DNA from: Candidatus Pantoea gossypiicola
Lineage (GTDB): Bacteria; Pseudomonadota; Gammaproteobacteria; Enterobacterales; Enterobacteriaceae
Reading direction: 5' to 3'
Assembly (NCBI RefSeq): GCF_008632075.1
Contig: NZ_VWVM01000029.1
Location: 1-34,990 of the forward strand
Length of the DNA: 34,990 bases
In this document: in pieces, positions 7,538 to 16,819 of the stretch
Layout of the letters: each line of letters opens with the position of its first letter
Numbering within the stretch: the stretch's first letter is position 1
Made by a program: the position numbers and the translations under genes
Notes under the pieces: model-generated
Databases searched by the model: none
The model's input: only the letters and a program-made list of their open reading frames with translations
Told to the model about the DNA's origin: nothing

Positions 7538-10500
7538 TTAACCCAGCTGTCTGCGCGCATTGCGGAAAATGCGCATCCACGGACTGTCTTCGCCCCACTC
7601 GGCCGGATGCCAGGAGTTACTGACGGTACGGAACACACGCTCCGGATGCGGCATCATAATGGTGACGCGGCCACTTTCATTGGTCACAGCAGTGATGCCA
7701 TTAGGGGAGCCATTCGGGTTAGCCGGATAGGTTTCTGTCACCTTGCCAAAGTTATCGACAAAGCGCAGTGCCACCAGCCCTTTCGACTCCAGCGCTGCCA
7801 GATGCGTCGCATCACGGACTTCGACAAAGCCTTCACCGTGCGATACCGCGATAGGCATATGCGAACCGGCCATACCATCCAGCAGCAGTGACGGACTGGC
7901 GGCCACTTCGACCAGGCTGAAGCGTGCTTCAAAGCGCTCAGACTGGTTACGCACGAAGCGCGGCCAGAGATCGCTGCCCGGGATCAGTTCGCGCAGATTG
8001 GACATCATCTGGCAACCGTTGCAGACGCCCAGCGCCAGGGTTTGTGGACGGTGGAAGAAGGTTTCGAACTCGTCGCGCACGCGTGGGTTGAACAGAATCG
8101 ATTTCGCCCAGCCCTCACCGGCACCCAGCACATCACCGTAAGAGAAGCCGCCGCAGGCCACCAGCGCCTGGAACTCTTCCAGACCGCGACGTCCGGCCAG
8201 CAGATCGCTCATGTGAACGTCAATGGCGGTGAAACCGGCCCTGTCAAAGGCGGCGGCCATCTCGACGTGTGAGTTCACGCCCTGCTCACGCAGCACCGCG
8301 ACGCGTGGACGTGCGCCCGTTGCGATCATCGGTGCAGCCACATCTTCCTGCGGATTAAAGGTCAGAGTCACGTTCAGGCCCGGATCGCTGTCGTTCTTCT
8401 TCGCTTCATGTTCCTGATCGGCACACGCCGGGTTGTCGCGCAGGCGCTGCATCTGCCAGGTGGTTTCCGCCCACCAGGTGCGCAGCGTGGTACGGCTTTC
8501 GCTGTAAACCGCGCTGTCACCGGCACGGATCACAAAGCGATCGCCCGGCTGCGCGCTGCCCAGCAGATGCGTCGAAGCGGCAAGGCCGTGATCCGCCAGG
8601 ATCTGCTCCACTGCCGCGCGATCGGCGGCATTGATCTGGATCACCGCGCCCAGCTCTTCGGTAAACAGAGCAGCCAGCGCATCGTTGCCCAGCGAGGCGA
8701 TATCAACGTCAATACCGCAATGACCGGCAAACGCCATCTCGGCCAGGGTTACAAGCAGACCGCCGTCGGAGCGGTCGTGGTAGGCCAGCAGTTTCTGCTC
8801 AGCCACCAGCGCCTGAATCGCATTGAAGAAGCCCGCTAGCTGTGTGGCATCACGCACATCGGCAGGTTTATCGCCGAGCTGACGATAGACCTGCGACAGC
8901 GCGGTTGCGCCCAGCGTATTCGCGCCGTTGCCCAGGTCAATCAACAGCAGCAGGTTATCCTGATCGGCCTGTAGCTGTGGCGTGACGGTACGACGAACAT
9001 CTTCGACGCGGGCAAACGCGGTAATCACCAGCGACAGCGGCGAGGTCATCTCACGCTGTTCGGTACCTTCCTGCCAGCGGGTTTTCATCGACATCGAATC
9101 TTTACCGACCGGGATAGTAATCCCCAGCGCCGGACAAAGCTCTTCGCCGACCGCTTTCACCGCCGCATATAAACCGGCATCTTCGCCCGGATGACCAGCG
9201 GCAGACATCCAGTTAGCCGAGAGTTTCACGCGCTTCAGCGAACCAATCTGCGTTGCCGCCAGGTTGGTCAGGGCTTCACCCACCGCCAGACGACCCGACG
9301 CCGCGAAGTCCAGCAGCGCAACCGGTGAACGTTCGCCCAGAGCAAAGGCCTCACCGTGGTAGCTGTCGAGACTGGCGGTGGTCACCGCACAGTTGGCAAC
9401 CGGGATTTGCCACGGACCGACCATCTGATCGCGCGCCACCATGCCGGTCACGCTGCGGTCACCGATGGTGATCAGGAAGGTTTTCTCCGCTACGGCAGGC
9501 AGATGCAGCACGCGATTCACCGCATCGACCAGCGTAATGCTGTCGCGCTGCAGTTCGGTACCCTGTGCCTGCTGTGTCACCACATCACGCGTCATCTTCG
9601 GCGTTTTGCCCAACAGTACGTCAAGCGGCATGTCGATTGGCTTATTATCGAAATGGCTATCTTCCAGGCTCAGGTGCAGCTCTTCGGTCGCTTCACCAAT
9701 CACCGCGAACGGGGCACGTTCGCGCTGGCAGATCGCCTCAAACTGTGCGAGCTGATCGGGCGCTACAGCCATCACATAACGTTCCTGTGATTCGTTACAC
9801 CAGACTTCAAGCGGGCTCATGCCTGGCTCGTCACTCAGGATGTCACGCAGGTTAAACCGGCCACCACGACCGCCGTCGCTGACCAGCTCAGGCATGGCGT
9901 TGGAAAGACCGCCCGCGCCTACGTCGTGAATAAACAGAATCGGGTTCTCATCGCCCAGCTGCCAGCAGCGGTCGATCACTTCCTGACAACGGCGTTCCAT
10001 TTCCGGGTTGTCACGCTGAACGGAGGCGAAGTCGAGATCGGCATCCGACTGGCCCGAAGCCATCGATGATGCCGCGCCGCCGCCCAGACCGATGTTCATG
10101 GCCGGACCACCCAGCACCACCAGCTTCGCGCCGACGGTGATTTCACCTTTCTGCACGTGATCGGCACGGATGTTACCGATGCCGCCCGCCAGCATAATCG
10201 GCTTATGGTAGCCGCGCAGCTCGGTGCCGTTGTGGCTGGTGACCTGCTCTTCATAGGTACGGAAGTAGCCATTCAGTGCCGGACGACCAAATTCGTTGTT
10301 AAACGCAGCGCCGCCCAGAGGCCCGTCGGTCATGATTTCCAGCGCGCTGACGATGCGCGCCGGTTTGCCGAAGTCCTCTTCCCACGGCTGTTCAAAGCCC
10401 GGGATGCGCAGATTAGAGACCGAGAATCCAACCAGGCCCGCTTTGGGCTTGGAGCCGCGCCCGGTTGCGCCCTCATCGCGAATCTCACCACCGGAACCGG

Positions 10501-11425
10501 TCGCTGCGCCCGGCCACGGCGAGATGGCCGTTGGATGGTTGTGCGTTTCCACCTTCATCAGGATGTGCGCGGCTTCCTGATGCCAGCGGTATTCGCTCTC
10601 ACCGGCATCAGCAAAGAAACGGCCGACTTCTGACCCTTCCATCACGGCGGCGTTATCTTTATAAGCAGAGAGTACGAAGTCTGGCGTCTGCTCCATGGTA
10701 TTTTTGATCATCTTAAACAGCGACTTCGGCTGTTTCTCGCCGTCGATAATCCAGTCGGCGTTGAAGATCTTGTGACGACAGTGCTCAGAGTTCGCCTGCG
10801 CAAACATATAGAGTTCAATGTCGTTGGGATTGCGGCCCAGCGCGGTAAATGCCGCCACCAGGTAGTCGATTTCATCATCTGCCAGCGCCAGACCCAGCGA
10901 GATATTTGCCTGAACCAGCGCCTGACGGCCCTCACCGAGCAGATCGACACTCTTCACCGGCTGCGGCGTATGGTGCGCAAACAGCTGCTCTGCCTGCGCC
11001 AGATCGCTATAGACCGTTTCCATCATCCTATCGTGCAGCAGTGTACCCAGCGTCTGCCACTGCGCTTCCGTCAGTTGCGGAGCCTGCACATAAAAAGCCA
11101 GACCGCGTTCCAGACGACGTACCTGCGGCAGACCGCAGTTGTGAGCAATGTCGGTGGCCTTAGATGACCAGGGCGAAATGGTGCCGGGACGTGGTGTCAC
11201 CAGCAGCAGACGTCCCTGAGGGGCATGTTCAGCGAGAGAGGGACCATACTTCAGCAGGCGTTGCAGGCGGCTCTGTTCGTCAGCGGTTAAGGGCGTACTG
11301 ACATCAGCAAAATGGATGTACTCAGCGTAAATATCACTCACCGGCAGATGAGCGTCCTGAAAGCGGGTCAGCAGTTTGTTTACACGAAATGCCGACAGGG
11401 CGGGCGAACCACGCAGAATTTCCAT
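7538..11425 (-). CDS. purL: Phosphoribosylformylglycinamidine synthase
   Basis: Large single-chain enzyme of purine synthesis that converts FGAR, glutamine and ATP to FGAM. The 1295 residues equal the E. coli length. The N-terminal and two AIR-synthase-like ATP domains are present (for example ETHNHPTAISPWPGAATGSGG). The C-terminal glutamine amidotransferase domain has nucleophile Cys1135 (GVCNGCQ) with His1260 and Glu1262 (MPHPERV). The frame stays open to 11530, but MEILRGSPALSAFRVNKLL at 11425 is the conserved start. A PurR box and a -10 TATAAT lie 65-105 bases upstream. It is divergent from mltF and ends at its own terminator. Confidence 0.98.
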   Translation of the reverse strand: MEILRGSPALSAFRVNKLLTRFQDAHLPVSDIYAEYIHFADVSTPLTADEQSRLQRLLKYGPSLAEHAPQGRLLLVTPRPGTISPWSSKATDIAHNCGLPQVRRLERGLAFYVQAPQLTEAQWQTLGTLLHDRMMETVYSDLAQAEQLFAHHTPQPVKSVDLLGEGRQALVQANISLGLALADDEIDYLVAAFTALGRNPNDIELYMFAQANSEHCRHKIFNADWIIDGEKQPKSLFKMIKNTMEQTPDFVLSAYKDNAAVMEGSEVGRFFADAGESEYRWHQEAAHILMKVETHNHPTAISPWPGAATGSGGEIRDEGATGRGSKPKAGLVGFSVSNLRIPGFEQPWEEDFGKPARIVSALEIMTDGPLGGAAFNNEFGRPALNGYFRTYEEQVTSHNGTELRGYHKPIMLAGGIGNIRADHVQKGEITVGAKLVVLGGPAMNIGLGGGAASSMASGQSDADLDFASVQRDNPEMERRCQEVIDRCWQLGDENPILFIHDVGAGGLSNAMPELVSDGGRGGRFNLRDILSDEPGMSPLEVWCNESQERYVMAVAPDQLAQFEAICQRERAPFAVIGEATEELHLSLEDSHFDNKPIDMPLDVLLGKTPKMTRDVVTQQAQGTELQRDSITLVDAVNRVLHLPAVAEKTFLITIGDRSVTGMVARDQMVGPWQIPVANCAVTTASLDSYHGEAFALGERSPVALLDFAASGRLAVGEALTNLAATQIGSLKRVKLSANWMSAAGHPGEDAGLYAAVKAVGEELCPALGITIPVGKDSMSMKTRWQEGTEQREMTSPLSLVITAFARVEDVRRTVTPQLQADQDNLLLLIDLGNGANTLGATALSQVYRQLGDKPADVRDATQLAGFFNAIQALVAEQKLLAYHDRSDGGLLVTLAEMAFAGHCGIDVDIASLGNDALAALFTEELGAVIQINAADRAAVEQILADHGLAASTHLLGSAQPGDRFVIRAGDSAVYSESRTTLRTWWAETTWQMQRLRDNPACADQEHEAKKNDSDPGLNVTLTFNPQEDVAAPMIATGARPRVAVLREQGVNSHVEMAAAFDRAGFTAIDVHMSDLLAGRRGLEEFQALVACGGFSYGDVLGAGEGWAKSILFNPRVRDEFETFFHRPQTLALGVCNGCQMMSNLRELIPGSDLWPRFVRNQSERFEARFSLVEVAASPSLLLDGMAGSHMPIAVSHGEGFVEVRDATHLAALESKGLVALRFVDNFGKVTETYPANPNGSPNGITAVTNESGRVTIMMPHPERVFRTVSNSWHPAEWGEDSPWMRIFRNARRQLG

Positions 11426-11489
11426 TAATAAGTCTCTCGTCAGGGCGCCGGGCGACGCTTGATTGGGCGCAACAGGGAAAACGGGGCGT

Positions 11490-11528
11490 ATTATAGAGAA
11501 AGCGACCTCGTGACGAAACCGTTTGCGC
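11490..11528 (-). promoter_or_regulatory. purL promoter with PurR operator
   Basis: The minus strand carries GCGCAAACGGTTTCGT (11528-11513), a strong match to the PurR consensus and nearly identical to the E. coli purL operator. It is followed by TATAAT at 11495-11490. The -35 region falls within the PurR box (TTTCGT at a 17-base spacing), so PurR binding would occlude polymerase. Purine-repressed expression is expected. Confidence 0.82.
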
Positions 11529-11692
11529 ACAATTTTTGGTAACCCGGATTTGCCTGAATTTTGCGCAAAAGCTGCTATAAAAGTTGCTCAGTGTGATTTT
11601 GTTGCGCAAAATGCCCCTCGCTCTGGGAGTTCAAAGAAGATAAATACTGCCTTTAAAAGACAGAGGCCTTAGAGCCAGCGAGAGATAACTAT

Positions 11693-13150
11693 TTGAAACG
11701 CCTAAAATTTAATTATCTGTTTATCGGTCTGGTTGCCGTGCTGTTAGCGTTAGCGCTGTGGCCATCCATTCCCTGGTATGGGGGTGGGCAGGACAGGATT
11801 TCACAGATTAAATCACGGGGAGTCCTGCGGGTCAGTACTATCAGCTCCCCATTGACGTACTACACAGTTAACCAGTTACCGGCCGGTATGGATTATGAGC
11901 TGGCAAAACGCTTCGCCGATTATCTTGGCGTCAAACTGAAGGTGACGGTTCGTCCTAACCTGAGCGATCTGTTTGATGACCTTGACGATGGTAAAGCCGA
12001 TTTGCTGGCCGCTGGCCTGAACTACAATAATGAACGCCTGACGCGCTATCAGACCGGGCCAGGTTACTACAACGTTTCACAACAGCTGGTCTATCGCGTG
12101 GATAAGCCACGCCCTAAAAACCTCGGTGACTTAAAGGGGCGGCTAACGGTTGCGTCAGGATCGGCCTATCTGTCAACGCTGAAGAGTGCGCGTTCCAGTC
12201 AGTTCCCCGATTTGGACTGGGCGATCTCCACCGATCAGAGTCCTAAAGCTCTGCTGGAAGCGGTCGCCGACGGCAAGCTCGACTATACCATTGGTGATTC
12301 CGTTACTATTGCCCTGATGCAGCGCATCTATCCGCAGCTGGCGGTGGCGTTCGATGTTACCGATGAAGAGCCGGTAACCTGGTATGTGCGGCACAGCGAT
12401 GACGACAGCCTGAATGCTGCAATGCTCGACTTCTTTAATGGTATGGGCGAAGAAGGCGCGATGGCGCGGCTGGAGGAGAAATATCTCGGTCACGTCGGCA
12501 CCTTTGACTATGTTGATACCCGCACGTTCCTGCGCGCCATCGACAATACGCTGCCCGACATCAAGCCGCTTTTTGAGAAGTACGCTACCAGCATCGACTG
12601 GCGACTGCTGGCTGCGATCTCCTATCAGGAGTCGCACTGGAACCCGCAGGCTACCTCGCCGACCGGCGTGCGCGGCATGATGATGCTGACGCGTAACACG
12701 GCTGACAGCCTGGATGTGGGCGACCGTACCGATCCCGAACAGAGCATTCGCGGCGGCAGTCAGTATCTGCAGGATATGATGGCGAAGGTGCCGCAGACCA
12801 TCCCGGAAGATGAGCGCATCTGGTTTGCGCTGGCGGCTTATAACATGGGTTATGCCCATATGCTTGACGTCCGCAAGCTGACGGCACGCCAGGGCGGTAA
12901 TCCGGACAGCTGGGCGGATGTGAAGCTGCGTCTGCCCATGTTAAGCCAGAAGCGCTACTACACTCAGACAGCTTATGGCTATGCCCGTGGGCATGAAGCC
13001 TATAACTACGTGGAGAATATCCGCAAGTATCAGATAAGCCTCGTGGGCTATCTGCAGGAGCAGGAGAAGCGTCTGGCGCGGCAGGCTGAAGCCCAGGCCG
13101 AACTGGCGAAGGGCTATCCGGCGGTCGAACCGAAGATCGCCATGAACTAA
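11693..13150 (+). CDS. mltF: Membrane-bound lytic murein transglycosylase F
   Basis: Outer-membrane-associated enzyme that cleaves peptidoglycan glycan strands, forming 1,6-anhydromuramyl ends. It has an N-terminal signal/anchor segment (about 8-28), a solute-binding-like domain (about 40-265: RGVLRVSTIS, GMDYELAKRFADYLGV) and a lytic transglycosylase domain with catalytic Glu313 in ISYQESHWNPQA. GVRGMMMLT and AAYNMGYAHM are also present. The start is TTG (11693), where the sequence MKRLKFNYLFIG aligns with E. coli, whose gene I also recall as using TTG. The 485 residues are about 33 fewer than E. coli, all missing from the C-terminal tail beyond the catalytic domain. It converges on tadA with overlapping stop codons. 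Confidence 0.94.
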   Translation: MKRLKFNYLFIGLVAVLLALALWPSIPWYGGGQDRISQIKSRGVLRVSTISSPLTYYTVNQLPAGMDYELAKRFADYLGVKLKVTVRPNLSDLFDDLDDGKADLLAAGLNYNNERLTRYQTGPGYYNVSQQLVYRVDKPRPKNLGDLKGRLTVASGSAYLSTLKSARSSQFPDLDWAISTDQSPKALLEAVADGKLDYTIGDSVTIALMQRIYPQLAVAFDVTDEEPVTWYVRHSDDDSLNAAMLDFFNGMGEEGAMARLEEKYLGHVGTFDYVDTRTFLRAIDNTLPDIKPLFEKYATSIDWRLLAAISYQESHWNPQATSPTGVRGMMMLTRNTADSLDVGDRTDPEQSIRGGSQYLQDMMAKVPQTIPEDERIWFALAAYNMGYAHMLDVRKLTARQGGNPDSWADVKLRLPMLSQKRYYTQTAYGYARGHEAYNYVENIRKYQISLVGYLQEQEKRLARQAEAQAELAKGYPAVEPKIAMN

Positions 13151-13638
13151 CCCTGGCGTTGCGCCTGACGCAGCGCTTTTTTCTGCTCGCGACGCATACG
13201 GAAGAAGTCGCTCAGCATGGCGGCACACTCTTCAGCCAGCACGCCGCTGTGCAGTTCAACCTGATGATTCATGCCTGGATGGCCCAGCACATCCAGCAGC
13301 GACCCCGCCGCCCCACTTTTAATATCGTGCGCACCATAGACCAGTCGGCTAATGCGGCTGTGAACCATGGCACCGGCACACATCACACACGGCTCAAGCG
13401 TGACGTAGAGCGTAGTATCCAGCAGGCGGTAGTTTTCCAGTATTTTACCGCCCTGCCGCAGCGCCATGATCTCTGCATGCGCGGTCGGATCGTGCTGGCC
13501 GATGGGTCGGTTCCAGCCTTCGCCAATCACCCGGTCGTTCTGAACCAGCACCGCACCCACCGGCACTTCGCCCTGCTCCCAGGCGCGGCGCGCCAGGCTC
13601 AGCGCGTGGCGCATCCAGTATTCATCTTGTTGTTTCAC
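13147..13638 (-). CDS. tadA: tRNA-specific adenosine deaminase TadA
   Basis: Essential zinc enzyme that converts A34 to inosine in the tRNA-Arg(ACG) anticodon. The cytidine-deaminase-fold motif HAE (TAHAEIMAL) supplies the zinc histidine and the proton-shuttling glutamate, and PCVMC supplies two zinc cysteines. No ATG start exists. GTG at 13638 has GGAG eight bases upstream, while the GTG at 13647 overlaps that GGAG, so 13638 (163 residues) is preferred. The stop codon overlaps that of convergent mltF by three bases and no terminator is visible between them. A good promoter lies at 13671-13698, just past the end of pgpC. Confidence 0.95.
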   Translation of the reverse strand: MKQQDEYWMRHALSLARRAWEQGEVPVGAVLVQNDRVIGEGWNRPIGQHDPTAHAEIMALRQGGKILENYRLLDTTLYVTLEPCVMCAGAMVHSRISRLVYGAHDIKSGAAGSLLDVLGHPGMNHQVELHSGVLAEECAAMLSDFFRMRREQKKALRQAQRQG

Positions 13639-13670
13639 GCTGACCACTCCGGGCGACTGAAAAGCGGCGC

Positions 13671-13698
13671 ATTATAGCGATCTCTGCGAGCGTGTCGA
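13671..13698 (-). promoter_or_regulatory. Probable tadA promoter
   Basis: On the minus strand TCGACA (13698-13693) and TATAAT (13676-13671) are separated by 16 bases, in the gap between the pgpC stop and the tadA start. This gives tadA its own transcription although pgpC precedes it on the same strand. Confidence 0.65.
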
Positions 13699-13701
13699 AA
13701 C

Positions 13702-14340
13702 TTATTCCAGCTGTTGCAGTTCACCCGCCGGGGTTACCCGCCAGCGATGCTGACAGAAGAACAGCAGCGGATTGTCCTGTTTGCTGTCGCTGTAACCGCT
13801 ATAGAGCTGTAACGGCGTGCCGATTTTCTCTTCAAGCTGGGCCACTTTCTCATGCCCGAGGCAGCGCATCGCCAGCACACGCCCGCCCCAGCCGCGCCGC
13901 ATCTGACTGGCAATCAGCTTCACGCGTGGCAGAAACGCGGAGTCGTAATAGACCTGCTCCACCAGCGACTGTGGCGATCCGGTGATGAGCCAGACGTCAG
14001 CGTCATCACTGCCCAGGTAATCCGTCAGGCGCTGCTGCACCACCGGAAAGGCTTTTACGCGCAGGCGAAACCACTGGGCAAACTCGTCTTCGAGGCGCAG
14101 CAATGTCTGCTCGGAGCGGCCAAAGGTAATTGACCAGAGCAGCAGGCTCATGGGCCAGCGTGCCGCGCGGCCTTTGAACAGCAGACCGATGCCCACCACC
14201 GGCAGTAAGGGCACCACCAGCAGCAGATTAAGCGGGCGGCGACGCAGCAGATAGCGCATAAAGGTGCCGAACATGTCCTGCTGATGCAAAGTGCCATCGA
14301 GGTCGAAAAATACGATGCGACGTTGTGTTCCCCTGGTCAA
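13702..14340 (-). CDS. pgpC: Phosphatidylglycerophosphatase C (YfhB)
   Basis: HAD-superfamily membrane phosphatase that dephosphorylates phosphatidylglycerophosphate to phosphatidylglycerol. The HAD motif I is FFDLDGTLHQQDMFG, motif II lies in LITGSPQ, and the C-terminal motif is YSGYSDSKQDNPLL. A hydrophobic segment (about 32-52, LNLLLVVPLLPVVGIGLLF) anchors it. The frame stays open to 14394, but the best start is TTG at 14340, with AAGGAG six bases upstream, giving 212 residues against 211 in E. coli. It lies upstream of tadA on the same strand and is divergent from yfhH. Confidence 0.9.
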   Translation of the reverse strand: MTRGTQRRIVFFDLDGTLHQQDMFGTFMRYLLRRRPLNLLLVVPLLPVVGIGLLFKGRAARWPMSLLLWSITFGRSEQTLLRLEDEFAQWFRLRVKAFPVVQQRLTDYLGSDDADVWLITGSPQSLVEQVYYDSAFLPRVKLIASQMRRGWGGRVLAMRCLGHEKVAQLEEKIGTPLQLYSGYSDSKQDNPLLFFCQHRWRVTPAGELQQLE

Positions 14341-14495
14341 ACAACTCTCCTTAACGGCTGATTCCGGGATGATAAAGAGTAGTGTAGCCATCATCAGGCG
14401 GTACGGCGATGACGGTCATTTTTAATTCCGATGACTACAATGTCCGATGAATAGTTTATTCTTCACTGATTATCCCTGAATTACGAGGATTGGGC

Positions 14496-15335
14496 ATGAG
14501 TTCATTGCTGCGCATTCGCCAGCTTTACCCACGTCTGGCATTGAACGAGCGTCGGCTGGCGGATTTTTTACTGTCGCAACCCGATAAGGCACGTCACCTG
14601 AGTTCGCAAAAGCTGGCTGAAGAGTCCGGCGTCAGCCAGTCGAGCGTGGTGAAGTTTGCTCAGAAGCTGGGATATAAAGGTTTTCCGGCGCTTAAGCTCG
14701 CCCTGAGTGAGTCACTGGCGGACAAGGATGCCATTACCGTGCATAACCACATTCTCAGTGACGACCCGCTTAAAATGGTGGGTGAAAAGCTGCTGACTGA
14801 AAAACTCTCGGCGATCCGCGCCACGCTGGATATTAATAGCGAAGAGAAGCTCAACGATGTGTTACAGCTGCTGAAAAATGCCCGGCGCATTTTACTGGTC
14901 GGCATCGGCGCATCGGGCCTGGTGGCAAAGGACTTCTCCTGGAAGCTGATGAAGATTGGCATTAATGCGGTGGCGGAACAGGACATGCACGCCCTGCTGG
15001 CCAGCGTGCAGGCGATGGGGCCAGGCGATGTGCTGCTCGCTATCTCCTACACCGGGGAACGGCGCGAGATTAATCTGGCGGCGCAGGAAGCGGTTCAGGT
15101 TGGGGCCGATGTGGTGGCGTTTACCGGCTTTACGCCGAACACCCTGCAGCAGAGTGCCAGCTACTGTCTTTACACGGTGGCGGAAGAGCAGAGCACCCGC
15201 AGCGCAGCGATCTCTTCGACTACGGCGCAACTGGCCCTGACCGATCTGCTGTTTATGGCGCTGGTGCAAAACGATCCGGAACGCGCGTCGAGTCATATTC
15301 GTCACAGCGAAGCGCTGGTGAAAAAGCTGGTCTGA
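14496..15335 (+). CDS. yfhH: RpiR-family transcriptional regulator YfhH
   Basis: Member of the RpiR/MurR family: an N-terminal helix-turn-helix (about 1-77, SQKLAEESGVSQSSVVKFAQKLGYKGFPALKL) and a C-terminal SIS sugar-phosphate-binding domain (about 120-255, ILLVGIGASGLVAKDFSWKL and LLAISYTGERREIN). It probably senses a sugar phosphate, but neither ligand nor targets can be read here. ATG at 14496 with GAGG seven bases upstream gives 279 residues; an in-frame TTG at 14490 is less well spaced. It is divergent from pgpC and followed by yfhL on the same strand. Confidence 0.88.
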   Translation: MSSLLRIRQLYPRLALNERRLADFLLSQPDKARHLSSQKLAEESGVSQSSVVKFAQKLGYKGFPALKLALSESLADKDAITVHNHILSDDPLKMVGEKLLTEKLSAIRATLDINSEEKLNDVLQLLKNARRILLVGIGASGLVAKDFSWKLMKIGINAVAEQDMHALLASVQAMGPGDVLLAISYTGERREINLAAQEAVQVGADVVAFTGFTPNTLQQSASYCLYTVAEEQSTRSAAISSTTAQLALTDLLFMALVQNDPERASSHIRHSEALVKKLV

Positions 15336-15390
15336 TCAGTGGCAGCGCGTATAATACCCGCGTTTTTTCTGTTGTTACCAGGTGGGATAA

Positions 15391-15639
15391 ATGGCGCTGT
15401 TGATTACGTCCAGATGCATTAACTGTGATATGTGCGAACCGGAGTGCCCGAACCAGGCGATTTCACTGGGCGATGCGATCTATGAGATTGATGTCAGCCG
15501 CTGCACGGAATGCGTCGGGCATTACGAAGCGCCAACCTGTCAGCGGGTCTGCCCCATCGACAACACCATTATCACTGACCCACAGCACACCGAATCACGC
15601 GATGCGCTGTGGGATAAGTTCGTGCTGCTGCACGGCTAG
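15391..15639 (+). CDS. yfhL: Ferredoxin YfhL, two [4Fe-4S] clusters
   Basis: Small electron carrier of 82 residues (E. coli 86). Cluster motifs are C9-x2-C12-x2-C15-x3-C19 followed by Pro, and the extended C38-x2-C41-x8-C50-x3-C54 spacing typical of YfhL/Alvin-type ferredoxins. ATG at 15391 has AGGTGG five bases upstream. TATAAT at 15350-15355 may be its -10 element, although no good -35 is present. The stop codon overlaps the stop of convergent acpS by four bases. The physiological partner is unknown. Confidence 0.93.
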   Translation: MALLITSRCINCDMCEPECPNQAISLGDAIYEIDVSRCTECVGHYEAPTCQRVCPIDNTIITDPQHTESRDALWDKFVLLHG

Positions 15640-16016
15640 CTTTCAATGATTACCGTGGCGCAGGCGTAGTGACGCTCGTCGGCCAGCGTTACGTGAACGT
15701 GGTTAACGCCCAGCTTCTCTGCCACGTCAGCGGCCTGCTGAAAGAAGCGTAACCCCGGTTTACCCAGCGCATCGTTGTAAACTTCGAACTGATTAAATGC
15801 CAGACCACCGCGAATGCCGGTGCCGAAGGCTTTGGCTGCCGCCTCTTTAACCGCAAAGCGTTTGGCGAGAAAGCGCACCGGCTGTTTGTGCGCCTGATAC
15901 TGCTGCCATTCGGCTTCACTCAGCACCCGACGCGCCAGCCGGTCGCCGGAGCGCGCTATCACGTCGGCGATGCGTTCAATCTCAACGATGTCGCTGCCCA
16001 GTCCCAGAATAGCCAT
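15636..16016 (-). CDS. acpS: Holo-[acyl-carrier-protein] synthase
   Basis: Essential enzyme that transfers 4'-phosphopantetheine from coenzyme A to a serine of apo-ACP, activating fatty-acid synthesis. The 126 residues equal the E. coli length. The family signature starts MAILGLGSDIVEIERI with metal ligand Asp9; the second motif is FAVKEAAAKAFGTGI with the metal-ligand Glu. The start codon overlaps the pdxJ stop (TGATG), as in E. coli, so the two are co-translated. It converges on yfhL with a 4-base overlap. Confidence 0.97.
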   Translation of the reverse strand: MAILGLGSDIVEIERIADVIARSGDRLARRVLSEAEWQQYQAHKQPVRFLAKRFAVKEAAAKAFGTGIRGGLAFNQFEVYNDALGKPGLRFFQQAADVAEKLGVNHVHVTLADERHYACATVIIES

Positions 16017-16747
16017 CAGCGGCGGGCTTCACGCAGCAGTTGCTTCATCTCTTTGACCGCATCCGGCAGGCCACTCATCACCGCACGACCGATAATCGCA
16101 TGGCCGATATTCAGCTCATGCATTTCCGGCAGCGCAGCAATCGGCAGCACGTTGTGGTAGGTCAGACCGTGACCGGCATTCACCTTCAGCCCCAGGCTGG
16201 CGGCAAAGGTCGCGGCATGGCGAATGCGTGCCAGCTCTGCGTCACGCGCTCGTCCCTCGGGAGCCTCGGCATAAGCACCGGTATGAATTTCGATGTAAGG
16301 CGCACCGGTAGCAACGGCCGCTTCGATCTGACGGTGGTCAGCATCAATAAACAGTGAAACCAGAATGCCCGCGTCACGCAACAGTCGTACGGCCGCGTTC
16401 ATCTTCTCCTGCTGCCCTGCCACATCCAGTCCGCCTTCCGTAGTCACTTCCTGACGCTTTTCCGGCACCAGACAGCAGAAATGGGGCTGGATATCACAGG
16501 CGATGCCGATCATCTCATCGGTGACCGCCATCTCCAGATTCATGCGCGTCTGGATGGTATCACGCAGAATACGCACGTCGCGGTCGGTAATGTGACGGCG
16601 ATCTTCACGCAGGTGCACCGTAATACCGTCTGCGCCTGCCTGCTCGGCGATGAACGCCGCCTGCACCGGGTCGGGATAGTTTGTCCCACGGGCATTACGC
16701 ACCGTGGCAATGTGATCGATATTGACGCCTAACAGCAACTCAGCCAT
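16016..16747 (-). CDS. pdxJ: Pyridoxine 5'-phosphate synthase
   Basis: TIM-barrel enzyme that condenses 1-deoxyxylulose 5-phosphate with 3-amino-2-oxopropyl phosphate to make pyridoxine 5'-phosphate. The 243 residues equal E. coli. Conserved blocks include GVNIDHIATVRNARGTNYPDP, ITVHLREDRRHI, CCLVPEKRQEVTTEGGLD and KVNAGHGLTYHN. ATG at 16747 is the conserved start, with GAGG upstream; the open frame to 16813 is not coding. It lies between recO and acpS on the same strand. Its product, as PLP, is the cofactor for GlyA in this window, though no shared control is visible. Confidence 0.97.
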   Translation of the reverse strand: MAELLLGVNIDHIATVRNARGTNYPDPVQAAFIAEQAGADGITVHLREDRRHITDRDVRILRDTIQTRMNLEMAVTDEMIGIACDIQPHFCCLVPEKRQEVTTEGGLDVAGQQEKMNAAVRLLRDAGILVSLFIDADHRQIEAAVATGAPYIEIHTGAYAEAPEGRARDAELARIRHAATFAASLGLKVNAGHGLTYHNVLPIAALPEMHELNIGHAIIGRAVMSGLPDAVKEMKQLLREARR

Positions 16748-16819
16748 AACCATCCTCACTTCTTTTCCATCGTGATGTTGAGTGTACCGCGCAACTATAA
16801 ACCGTCGGTACACCCTGCG

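Noticed and set aside
11426..11530. 35-residue N-terminal extension of PurL
   Set aside because: It would run through the purL -10 and PurR operator; the conserved start is at 11425.
12173..12859. 228-residue frame antisense to mltF
   Set aside because: Shadow of the mltF coding strand with no family resemblance or start signals.
13639..13647. TadA start at GTG 13647
   Set aside because: This codon overlaps the Shine-Dalgarno GGAG; GTG 13638 has the correct 8-base spacing.
16748..16813. 22-residue N-terminal extension of PdxJ
   Set aside because: The family start MAELLLGVNIDHIAT at 16747 has its own GAGG and gives the normal length.
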